The position numbers and the translations under genes are program-made. The notes beneath the pieces were generated by a model that ran no database searches, was not told where the DNA came from, and worked only from the letters and a program-made list of their open reading frames with translations. From the NCBI GenBank assembly GCA_963693365.1, contig CAVNZM010000046.1, positions 1-30,460 of the forward strand: a stretch of DNA of 30,460 bases. Reading direction: 5' to 3'. The stretch is from Amoebidium appalachense (Eukaryota > Ichthyosporea). This document shows positions 14,393 through 21,165 of the stretch, piece by piece (the first letter of the stretch is position 1; each line of letters starts with the position of its first letter).

Positions 14393-14398
14393 TTTATT
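14393..14398 (-). terminator. AATAAA polyadenylation signal
   Basis: It lies about 25 nt after the stop of the 368-aa coiled-coil gene and 19 nt before the ATG of the 42-aa membrane protein. Confidence 0.5.
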
Positions 14399-14423
14399 GC
14401 CTGGTTGCCCCGTCCCCACCCCC

Positions 14424-15530
14424 TTACCCCTCCTTCGTCTCCTTGCCCTGGTTCAACATCTCCGCCAGCCTTCGCTTGCGCGCCTGCATGCGCGTGCGCG
14501 TCTCCTGGTCCACGTAGTCGTCGTCGTCCGAGGTCTCGACGTCCTCGCCGGCCGCCCGGCGTGACTCGCGGTCGGTGACGTAGGCGCCGTAGAGGTCCGT
14601 GATGACCCGTGCGTCCTTGTTGATGGGATGCGGGAACCCGGCCACCAGCTCCGGCAGCCGCGGCGTGCACTTCTGCACGCGCACGCGCACGTACTGCACG
14701 CGGAGCATCTCGTAGCGCGCGAGCAGCGTCTCGTGGTCGTCCTTGAGCTTGTTGAACTGGATCTCCTTCTGCTGCAGCGCGGCCACGCGGGCGTTGAGGT
14801 GGCGGATGTGCTCGACGTAGCGCTCGCACTCGGGGTTGCTGCGCTTCATCTTCTCCAGTTGGTCCTTGAGCAGCTCGTTCTCGCGCTTGGCCGCGTGCAG
14901 CTGGCCCTTGTCCTCCACCGTCTCCTTGAGCGACTTGTAGTTGGCCCGCAGCTCCACCAGCTCGCGGTTGTTGGTCTCGGCGTTCTGGATGGACTCGCGT
15001 GCCTCGCGCAGGTCCAGCATGATCGCACGGGCGGTGGACTCGTCCACGCCCTTGCGCTGCAGCGTGCTCTGGTCGCCGATGCCCTGCAGGATGTGCACCA
15101 ACACGTTGGCAATCTCGCGTGTGAGCGCGCCGTTGCTGCGGTTGGTCCCGTTCAGCTGCTCGCGGAACCGGGACATGTCAATGGGCAACTTCCACACGAC
15201 CTCCTTCGAGTCCTTGTTTATATTCCCGTCCTTGTCCAAAGTGGGCATGTCCGAAAACGCCAGCTCCACAGCCATTGTAGCAGTGGAGTTGTCACTGGCA
15301 AATGATTGCAGGGCAGTTTCGATGGCCGGCGGGAGTTTGTTGTAGATGTCGCCTATCACTTTCTGGTGGCTCGAGATGACGGCGTTGTTTTGGTTCAACA
15401 GCTTGGCGATCATATCGGTTACACTCTTGATGTCCTGTGTTTGCACGATGCCACTCGGCCCTCCACCCCCAAACTTCAATTTCGTGAGGATCTCTATAGC
15501 CCTGTTAAGATCATCCTGGCTCATGCTCAT
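14424..15530 (-). CDS. Long coiled-coil protein, 368 aa
   Basis: Residues about 155-300 are an almost continuous heptad-rich coiled coil (EARESIQNAETNNRELVEL, KRENELLKDQLEKMKRS, ALQQKEIQFNKLKDDHETLL). A helical, Asn/Asp-rich N-terminal domain precedes it. An acidic patch (ETSDDDDYVDQETRTR) and a basic end (QARKRRLAEMLNQGKETKEG) follow. ATG 15530 is the first true ATG (15524 is an in-frame alternative). No family is recognised. Such proteins often act as scaffolds, in DNA segregation or as core proteins. It is divergent from the small membrane-protein gene at 15594. Confidence 0.75.
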   Translation of the reverse strand: MSMSQDDLNRAIEILTKLKFGGGGPSGIVQTQDIKSVTDMIAKLLNQNNAVISSHQKVIGDIYNKLPPAIETALQSFASDNSTATMAVELAFSDMPTLDKDGNINKDSKEVVWKLPIDMSRFREQLNGTNRSNGALTREIANVLVHILQGIGDQSTLQRKGVDESTARAIMLDLREARESIQNAETNNRELVELRANYKSLKETVEDKGQLHAAKRENELLKDQLEKMKRSNPECERYVEHIRHLNARVAALQQKEIQFNKLKDDHETLLARYEMLRVQYVRVRVQKCTPRLPELVAGFPHPINKDARVITDLYGAYVTDRESRRAAGEDVETSDDDDYVDQETRTRMQARKRRLAEMLNQGKETKEG

Positions 15531-15593
15531 TTGCTCTTGCCCCACATAATGCAGCTTTGGCCACACCCCACCGCATTATTCCCTTGGTCAACA

Positions 15594-15824
15594 ATGTCCG
15601 TGCTCGCCAACGTGATGATGTTTGTCTTCTGGGCGCTCGCCGTCGGCTCCATGGCCGGGTTCATGAGCCTGTACAGCGCCATGACGAAGGAGAAGTGCGT
15701 CGAGGCCGCCGTGAAGAACAGGTACGAGGCCTCGAACACTGCCGTGATGGTGGCCCTGGTGGTCACCGTGTTTGCGTACCTCATCTACGGCGTGTACGCG
15801 TCGGCCTCCTCCGCGCAGGTATAA
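15594..15824 (+). CDS. Two-span small membrane protein, 76 aa
   Basis: ATG 15594 opens a 76-aa protein with two hydrophobic spans. The first is near residues 5-28 (ANVMMFVFWALAVGSMAGFM) and the second near 51-68 (AVMVALVVTVFAYLIYGVY). A short charged loop (TKEKCVEAAVKNRYEAS) separates them. The hairpin topology is typical of small virion membrane proteins; no family is assigned. The TATA box of the next gene overlaps this gene's stop codon. Confidence 0.65.
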   Translation: MSVLANVMMFVFWALAVGSMAGFMSLYSAMTKEKCVEAAVKNRYEASNTAVMVALVVTVFAYLIYGVYASASSAQV

Positions 15825-15828
15825 AGGG
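15818..15828 (+). promoter_or_regulatory. TATA box overlapping an upstream stop codon
   Basis: GGTATAAAGGG includes the TAA stop (15822-15824) of the two-span membrane protein and lies 34 nt before the ATG at 15862. Confidence 0.6.
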
Positions 15829-15861
15829 AGCTCGTCCGCAATTGTTGCGCCCAGTCTCAGT

Positions 15862-16254
15862 ATGGGTGCCGTCGCCTCGCAGCCCATCGTGTGCGCGCCG
15901 GTGCAGACCTTCTTCGTCACCACGGACGCCGACTGCTCGCCCGTCCTGGTCACCAACCGTCTCATGGGCACGCTGACCGTGGACTCGACCCGCGTGACCG
16001 TGTGGGCGTCCACGCGCCCGCTCTACTTTCTGCCCACCACGGGCCTCAAGGCCATGCCCCCAGACCAGTACCTGCCGGCGGCCGTGCAGCACGGCTGCGA
16101 CGCACTGCTGGCGAACCGGCTGGTGCTGGGGGGCGACCCCGAGTCGCTGGGGCTCGTGCGCCTGGCCGACATGACGCCGCGCGAGTTCAAGCAGTACCGG
16201 CCGATCTTCGTGTCCGGCACCGTCACCACGTCCATCACCGTGCCGCAGCTCTAG
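15862..16254 (+). CDS. Putative N-myristoylated 130-aa protein
   Basis: The protein starts MGAVAS, which fits the N-myristoylation pattern M-G-x-x-x-S/T. No transmembrane segment is present. The body is beta-rich (TFFVTTDADCSPVLVTNRL, TLTVDSTRVTVWAST), with a C-terminal 'VSGTVTTSITVPQL'. ATG 15862 follows the TATA box at 15818 by 34 nt. The 3' end overlaps the convergent Nudix gene by 20 nt. It may be a membrane-associated virion protein; the lipid anchor is inferred from the motif. Confidence 0.6.
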   Translation: MGAVASQPIVCAPVQTFFVTTDADCSPVLVTNRLMGTLTVDSTRVTVWASTRPLYFLPTTGLKAMPPDQYLPAAVQHGCDALLANRLVLGGDPESLGLVRLADMTPREFKQYRPIFVSGTVTTSITVPQL

Positions 16255-16909
16255 GCGTCATAGTCTCGCACCACGCCAGGTCCTTGAGGAACAGCCCCAT
16301 GTTGAAGTACTGCACCAGGCTGTTGAGTCCCGCCAGGAACGGCCGCCGAAACATCGGGTTGCCGGCCATCCCCGGCACCGGGTGGTTCCAGCGCGACTTG
16401 AGCGCCACCTCGAACACCTCGTCCGCGAGGAACCACTGCATGTTGCGCTTCTCCAGGAAGTCGTACTTGACGCGCAGCGTGCCGTCGCGCACCTCTGTCG
16501 ACCCCGGCAGAGCCAGCTGGCCTGCCGACAGCGCCTGGCGCGCAGCCCGGAACCGGTGCGGCAGGTGCGGGTCAAATGGGATCTGCACCATATACGTAAT
16601 AAAGTAGCGGTTCTGACCGGCCGCTCCCGCAAACCTGAGCACGTACGCCCGGTCCCGCAGGATGCCCTCGAGCATCGGGCGGGGGATCACAGTGTCCAGT
16701 GTCTCCTCGTAGAACTCCATGACCGTGGTCTCCTCCACGGTCAGGCCCGCCTTGAGCCTCCCGCCAAACACCCCGTACCTCCCGTCACTGTCCTCCTGTC
16801 CGAGGAGGAACAGCACGCGACGGTCGTGCACGGCGTAGGGTAGTACGCCGGCGCCGATGATGCGACAGTCATCGTCGTGGTAGGGGATGCACATGTCCAG
16901 GACCTTCAT
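16235..16909 (-). CDS. Nudix-fold hydrolase (degenerate Nudix box), 224 aa
   Basis: The N-terminal half is a Nudix domain, with the strand RVLFLLGQED, the turn YGVFGGRLKAG and the helix MEFYEETLDTV. Against the consensus G-x5-E-x7-R-E-U-x-E-E-x-G-U, the metal-binding E-x-x-E-E (E65, E68, E69) is kept. The first Glu is Leu, the Arg is Met, and the last Gly is Leu. Catalysis is plausible but may be altered. Viral Nudix enzymes remove mRNA caps or clear nucleotide phosphates. The C-terminal 100 residues are extra. ATG 16909 is used; a longer frame needs TTG. Confidence 0.7.
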   Translation of the reverse strand: MKVLDMCIPYHDDDCRIIGAGVLPYAVHDRRVLFLLGQEDSDGRYGVFGGRLKAGLTVEETTVMEFYEETLDTVIPRPMLEGILRDRAYVLRFAGAAGQNRYFITYMVQIPFDPHLPHRFRAARQALSAGQLALPGSTEVRDGTLRVKYDFLEKRNMQWFLADEVFEVALKSRWNHPVPGMAGNPMFRRPFLAGLNSLVQYFNMGLFLKDLAWCETMTPRAAAR

Positions 16910-17039
16910 CAAGTGGAGGGGAGATAATCTGGGGTGGGGTCGGTGCCAAACTCACCAGAAACTTGGGGGCGAGCGCGCCCGGCCGGTCTGGGTGAATATC
17001 GGGTGAACCAGGGTGGCTTCAGCGCGAAGGGGTCAAAAA

Positions 17040-17166
17040 ACGGTCAAAGCAGCGCAGGTTTGGCCAATATCAGGTGAAGCTAGCGCGAAGTTGGTGAATA
17101 TTCAATGAAGAGGCAGGTGCACGGTTCTCCAATAAACGGTCAAAGCAGCGCAGGGTTTGCCAATAT
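17040..17166 (+). repeat. Dispersed direct repeat of about 31 bp
   Basis: ACGGTCAAAGCAGCGCAGG followed by TTTG and CCAATATC occurs at 17040-17071 and again at 17136-17166 with small changes. It lies upstream of the 43-bp array and shares its CCAATATC core. Confidence 0.7.
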
Positions 17167-17267
17167 CCGATCGACCAAAAACAAATCCTCGGTCAATATC
17201 CGGTGAACCCCAATTCGTGTACGACGAAAATCCTAGTAAACACAAAACTAAATTGGCGCCATCCCCG

Positions 17268-17457
17268 GCCAATATCCAGCGAACCCAAAAACGAAGTCGC
17301 GCGACCCCCAGCCAATATCCAGTGAACCCCAAAATGATGTCGCGCGATCCCCAGCCAATATCCGGTGAACCCCAAAACGATGTCGCGCGATCCCCAGCCA
17401 ATATCCAGTGAACCCCAAAACGATGTCGCGCGATCCCCGGCCAATATCCGGTGAACC
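17268..17457 (+). repeat. 43-bp tandem repeat array (4 units plus a partial)
   Basis: Units start at 17268, 17311, 17354, 17397 and 17440 (partial), each exactly 43 bp apart and nearly identical after the first. Every unit has CCAATATCC(A/G)GTGAACC and, 20-25 nt later, the 8-bp palindrome TCGCGCGA. The period is not a multiple of three, so it is not coding. Degenerate relatives lie at 16990, 17063, 17093, 17157, 17192 and 17470. Confidence 0.9.
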
Positions 17458-17529
17458 AAAACAGAACCTCAGTCAATATCGATCGATCCACGGAGCATCC
17501 CTTTCAATAATGCTTGAATCAGATTCACC

Positions 17530-17660
17530 CGCTATTCGATCTGATTGGTCGAAAACGGCCAAGATCAATCGAGCCCGGGATTCACACTCTGACCAATCAG
17601 AACGCGCAGAAATTCAAAGCCAGTGCTCCGATGTTTCAGCCAATCAGAGCGCCCCACATT
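17530..17660. promoter_or_regulatory. Cluster of CCAAT boxes
   Basis: Three motifs matching the NF-Y-type CCAAT consensus appear: CTGATTGGTC (about 17540), TGACCAATCAGA (about 17590) and CAGCCAATCAGAGCG (about 17637). Spacing is about 50 nt. The first is in the opposite orientation to the other two. Confidence 0.5.
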
Positions 17661-17885
17661 AGATCACGAGACCCAGCCAGTCTGTTTCAACTCATTCGCA
17701 AATATCTTTATTTATTTTGAGAGTGGCCAGGTGCGCTCCAAATAAAAAAAAATGCAATGCAATCCCGTTGGACCAAACTTGCATCCCGGGCCCCGAATTT
17801 TACACACCTGGCCAGCCAGATGATACAAAACACACCCGAACCCGCCATCCCCACAGCAGCCCTGCCAATTGTTGGGGATGACAGG

Positions 17886-18779
17886 CTACCCCAGCACGTG
17901 CTTCTCCAGGAAGCGCACGGGGTACACCTTGACCGGGCGCAGGTCCCCCTGCACCATCTTCAACGTCTCCTCGGGCTCGCAGCCCTCCTGCTCGCGCCAC
18001 GTGCGTGCGAGCATCCGGCCGACCGTGCTGCTGGACCTGTCGGTGATGCCTCGGTCGACGAGGAACTTGGCCACGGTCACGTACCCGCCGATCGCAGACT
18101 CCTCGATGGCCGTGCTAGTTCGGGTAGGGACAAGGATGTTGGCAAGGGTGTCGTTGAGCAGCATGCGCATGCGTGGGTCCCTATCGAGGCCAAAGTCTTC
18201 CAGCAGGCCACGGTACATGGTGATATTTTCCATCTCCAGGCGCCTGACCTCCGCCTCCTCCCGGCGCAGACGCAGCCGACGCTCCTCCTCCAGCTCCTCG
18301 CGGCGCCGCTTGCGGTCGGGGGTCTCGTCGGTGCCGTTGCGGAAGAACTCACGCTCCTCGGGGGTGCTGGCGTCGTAGCGCGCCTCAATCTCGGGGATGA
18401 GGGAGACGTCGCCGGAAAGCAGCCGGGCTATGTAGGTGGCACACGTCCTGCGGAACTCGTGGGCGCGCTTGCCGGGAAGCAGGAAGATGATCTCGAGGAG
18501 GACACGGAAGGGGGCGATTGGGGTGGGCTTTCCAACCCCATTGATCTGGGCGTCCTCAGCCTCGCTGAGGATGTCAACAACACTATGGTCCTTTGATTTC
18601 TTGATCTGTGACCATGCCTCGTACATCGCCGCCTTTCCAATCACCATTGAAATCACATCTAGGACACTTGCCATGTTCTTGTCTCTGTCAATGCGCATAG
18701 TGCAACCTTTGAACTGCGGGAACTCCCTCCAAAGGTCCTGAAGCCACATGTCGCCTTTTTTGTTCTGCTCGCCAGCCAT
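17886..18779 (-). CDS. 297-aa protein with an algal/viral-type LPGK domain and coiled coil
   Basis: The N-terminal part (residues about 35-135) contains the pattern KPTPIAPFRVLLEIIFLLPG followed by KRAHEFRRTCATYIARLLSG and DVSLIPEIEARY. I recognise this as a recurring block in hypothetical proteins of algae and their large DNA viruses, though I know no accepted family name. Residues about 155-190 form a highly charged coiled coil (RKRRREELEEERRLRLRREE). A helical C-terminal domain ends in VRFLEKHVLG. ATG 18779 is 37 nt downstream of a GGTATAAAAG TATA box at 18816-18825. A DNA- or host-interacting role is possible but unproven. Confidence 0.7.
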   Translation of the reverse strand: MAGEQNKKGDMWLQDLWREFPQFKGCTMRIDRDKNMASVLDVISMVIGKAAMYEAWSQIKKSKDHSVVDILSEAEDAQINGVGKPTPIAPFRVLLEIIFLLPGKRAHEFRRTCATYIARLLSGDVSLIPEIEARYDASTPEEREFFRNGTDETPDRKRRREELEEERRLRLRREEAEVRRLEMENITMYRGLLEDFGLDRDPRMRMLLNDTLANILVPTRTSTAIEESAIGGYVTVAKFLVDRGITDRSSSTVGRMLARTWREQEGCEPEETLKMVQGDLRPVKVYPVRFLEKHVLG

Positions 18780-18815
18780 GCTGTGTCCGACTGGCCTCCT
18801 CTGCCGGGCGCTGCT

Positions 18816-18825
18816 CTTTTATACC
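18816..18825 (-). promoter_or_regulatory. TATA box (GGTATAAAAG)
   Basis: On the minus strand it sits 37 nt before the ATG at 18779. It matches the TATA boxes at 12903 and 15818. Confidence 0.65.
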
Positions 18826-18868
18826 TTCAGACCAGGAGAACGGGAGCCCCGACGCTCGGCACGGTTGG

Positions 18869-18906
18869 TGTCGGCCTCCCAGGCTGCCAGCCGCTTGTCG
18901 TAGAGT
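18869..18906 (-). pseudogene. Short remnant similar to the 121-aa gene at 22714-23079
   Basis: On the minus strand the bases encode LLYDKRLAAWEADT, almost identical to LLYDKRLAAGWEADT inside the 121-aa protein. TGTCGGCCTCCCAG is identical in both copies, followed by a near match ending in CGCTTGTC. An in-frame TGA lies just upstream, so this piece has no start of its own. It appears to be a decayed fragment of a paralogue, now between two divergent genes. Confidence 0.55.
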
Positions 18907-18971
18907 AAACTGCATCAACACGGAAAGTGCGCCGGACGTGCACATGTAGCAATCTTTTTGGGGTCCCGGGT

Positions 18972-20981
18972 ATGGCGAATATTCTGGAGGATCTGGACTT
19001 GGTGGAAAACATGGAGGACGAGGACACGGACAGCATGGAGGACGAGGGCACGGACAGCATGGAGGACGAGGACACGGACCCCTTCTCAGATGCGTATTTT
19101 GAAGTCCTGGAAGCTGCAGGGGTTGTTGAGCCTGGCACGACGGTCGACGACTGGTTCTGCGCCGACCCGGCAGACATAAGTGCGCTCCGGACAGGTAGAA
19201 ACTGGTGGCCGAACAAGCGCGCTGTTCAGGAGGCCGTGGACAACGGCACGGTGCAGCGGGCGATTGAGCGCCTGCAACAGCAGGGCCTGGAAATGCCCGA
19301 AGGACGGGGGATGGAAGACCTAATAATCGAAACGCTGGTGTTCATGCGCGTGGCCCGCCAGGCACTCTCCGAGTCTGGGATGGTGCGAAAGGTGTCAACC
19401 TTGTGGGGCGGGGAGCCTGAGAACCGCGACCCCTACATACGCGAAAATCTGGAAGATCTGGTGAGCCCCGCCGTGCGCGAAGAGGTAAAGGCGGCCAAGC
19501 GCAATGGGGACGAGAATGCCATTCAAAATATTATGGATGATCCGGAAATCCGCGCCCAGATCACAGACGCGCTGTGGTGCAGGGCTGCTCGCAGGGCCAA
19601 TCGTCTCAAGCGCCTGGAAACAGCTCTGTACATGTCCGAGGGGCTCACCAAGAGAGAGTACATATTCAGGTACGCAGATGAGTTGTTTCCCTCGTACGCC
19701 GCGGCACGGATACGTGATATACCAATGGGTGATAACGAAGCATGGGAAAGGGCCGTCGAAACTGAAATGCTAGACGAAGCTGTGGTGGAGGAAGTCCGGA
19801 AGAAACTTATGAAACGCGCCACCAGTATTGGCGGCAAATATGTCGGAATCTTCCAGTTGGCTCTCAACGAGATGATAGCAAGCCACGGTGGCGTCATTCC
19901 AAACATGCAACAACGTCCCCACAATGGCGATGTCGAAATGGCTGTAGAACCCGAAGCCCCGGATTCGGATTCGATGCCCCAGGCTCCATCTGGTAGCACT
20001 GCACCGGTGTCCGGGTCTGCCATGGATCTTTCGCACGCGGAGGGCGATGAAGATGATGCGAACATTTTCGAATGGACCGCACAAGGCCTTGTCAAACTAT
20101 TCGCTACGTTGACCGCTGACTCTCCGCACCAGGCGAATCGGCTTTGTTATGAGCACAAGTGGGAGCTTGTTGACAAGTTTGAGTTGTTCGCGCGCGGTGC
20201 GCTCGAGATCGCCAGACGACGTCAAATGAAAGAAGATTTGGGCAAAATGCTGAAGGCAGATTTGGACGCAGAAGAGGCAGACGCTAAAGACGAAGAGGAC
20301 GAGGAGGACCGCGCGTTTGTGGTCCCTGATGACGACCCGGAGGTGCAGCCACCAGACAACAATGCACCCGACACCCTTTCCGACGAGCTCCGCGACCTGA
20401 GGGCTGCGGTACAGATTGCACAACCCGAGACCAGGATCGAAGCCGTGAGGCAGGTTCTTGACTGGCTGGCGAGACAGCCGAACGGGGTGTACCACCCACC
20501 GCCGCCACGGATGCTGTTCCACAGGTTGCCGTCTCCATTGGACCTGTCAGACTGGCTCACCCGGACGATTTCTCCCATGGATGAAGAGGACATGAGGATC
20601 CCAGAAGGGGTTTACAACGCGCTGCAGAAGTGGATCAGGTACACGAAACTTAGACGCCTAGAAGCCCTGCGCGCAAATTTCAGACCGGCCCCGTCGACCG
20701 CGGAGTTAGAGGCATACGTAGAGAGAATGTACAGGGCGATCAACGGCTTGCTCCCGGATCGCTTCCACAACCACACTAATGATTGGACGGGACGGTTTGA
20801 TGCCTACCCCAGCGAAACAGCAGCCATCATACTCCTTTCTGGGGCAGAACCCCGGGGGGGATCCATTGGCGGCGGCAGACGGCGACCCCATATTTGCGAG
20901 GATGCTCATCATCGCCGCAGGGGTCCAGGGATTGCACGATGCAGGGGTTTTTCAGTTTACAGGTGTGGAGTCGCCGGTTAG
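18972..20981 (+). CDS. Acidic 669-aa protein, apparent frameshift near its 3' end
   Basis: Not recognised. ATG 18972 is used; upstream extension needs GTG. The N-terminus has three tandem 24-bp repeats (19011-19082) encoding MEDE(D/G)TD(S/P). Helical domains follow, then a disordered acidic stretch (DAEEADAKDEEDEEDR) near residue 450. The frame reads as a normal protein until ILLSGAEP (about 20850), then turns into Arg/His-rich sequence and stops at 20981. The +1 frame reads on naturally from the G7 run (20854-20860) to a stop at 21112-21114. An extra base in that run would explain this. The DNA is less GC-rich than the left half of the window. Confidence 0.7.
   Translation: MANILEDLDLVENMEDEDTDSMEDEGTDSMEDEDTDPFSDAYFEVLEAAGVVEPGTTVDDWFCADPADISALRTGRNWWPNKRAVQEAVDNGTVQRAIERLQQQGLEMPEGRGMEDLIIETLVFMRVARQALSESGMVRKVSTLWGGEPENRDPYIRENLEDLVSPAVREEVKAAKRNGDENAIQNIMDDPEIRAQITDALWCRAARRANRLKRLETALYMSEGLTKREYIFRYADELFPSYAAARIRDIPMGDNEAWERAVETEMLDEAVVEEVRKKLMKRATSIGGKYVGIFQLALNEMIASHGGVIPNMQQRPHNGDVEMAVEPEAPDSDSMPQAPSGSTAPVSGSAMDLSHAEGDEDDANIFEWTAQGLVKLFATLTADSPHQANRLCYEHKWELVDKFELFARGALEIARRRQMKEDLGKMLKADLDAEEADAKDEEDEEDRAFVVPDDDPEVQPPDNNAPDTLSDELRDLRAAVQIAQPETRIEAVRQVLDWLARQPNGVYHPPPPRMLFHRLPSPLDLSDWLTRTISPMDEEDMRIPEGVYNALQKWIRYTKLRRLEALRANFRPAPSTAELEAYVERMYRAINGLLPDRFHNHTNDWTGRFDAYPSETAAIILLSGAEPRGGSIGGGRRRPHICEDAHHRRRGPGIARCRGFSVYRCGVAG
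19011..19082 (+). repeat. Three 24-bp coding tandem repeats
   Basis: Units at 19011, 19035 and 19059 differ by one or a few bases and encode an acidic octapeptide. They suggest recent slippage expansion in the disordered N-terminus. Confidence 0.85.
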
Positions 20982-21114
20982 ACCGGTGGTTGAAGACTTG
21001 CCATTAGGACCGGCTGGCAATACCCGGTGGACGCGGTCTGGAACAACGCATGCCCTGAGGACCACCAAAAGGCAAAGGAGACAGCTCAGGCATTACAGGC
21101 CACCCGGGCAGTAA
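20858..21114 (+). other. Out-of-frame 3' continuation of the acidic gene
   Basis: In the +1 frame this stretch reads DPLAAADGDPIFARMLIIAAG and then VQGLHDAGVFQFTGVE, a better protein than the original frame gives. It ends at a TAA 52 nt before the next ATG, matching the compact spacing elsewhere. The original frame reopens at about 21003 and could alternatively supply the C-terminus if a second compensating shift exists, but it would run deep into the next gene. Confidence 0.5.
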
Positions 21115-21165
21115 ACAAGCGAACACAATCGAAGCCACCAAAGTTTTGGGGTGTTGAATCTATAG

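Larger units (their letters stand above)
16910..17885. other. Large non-coding region: repeats and CCAAT cluster
   Basis: This 970-bp stretch, the longest gene-free interval of the window, separates the Nudix gene from the next minus gene. It holds degenerate CCAATATC-containing elements (16990-17200), a 43-bp tandem array (17268-17457), three strong CCAAT/ATTGG boxes (17530-17660) and an AT-rich tail with TTTATTTATTTT (minus-strand AATAAA, about 17708-17718) and AATAAA (plus, about 17741). Every apparent reading frame in it is made of repeats. Confidence 0.6.

Noticed and set aside
17102-17662. Long open frames on both strands across the repeat array
   Set aside because: They are produced by the 43-bp repeats, run through different frames of the same unit, have no TATA box and show repeat-derived residues only.
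16910-17885. CRISPR array
   Set aside because: The repeats are directly adjacent with no unique spacers, and the genome is of eukaryotic-virus type.
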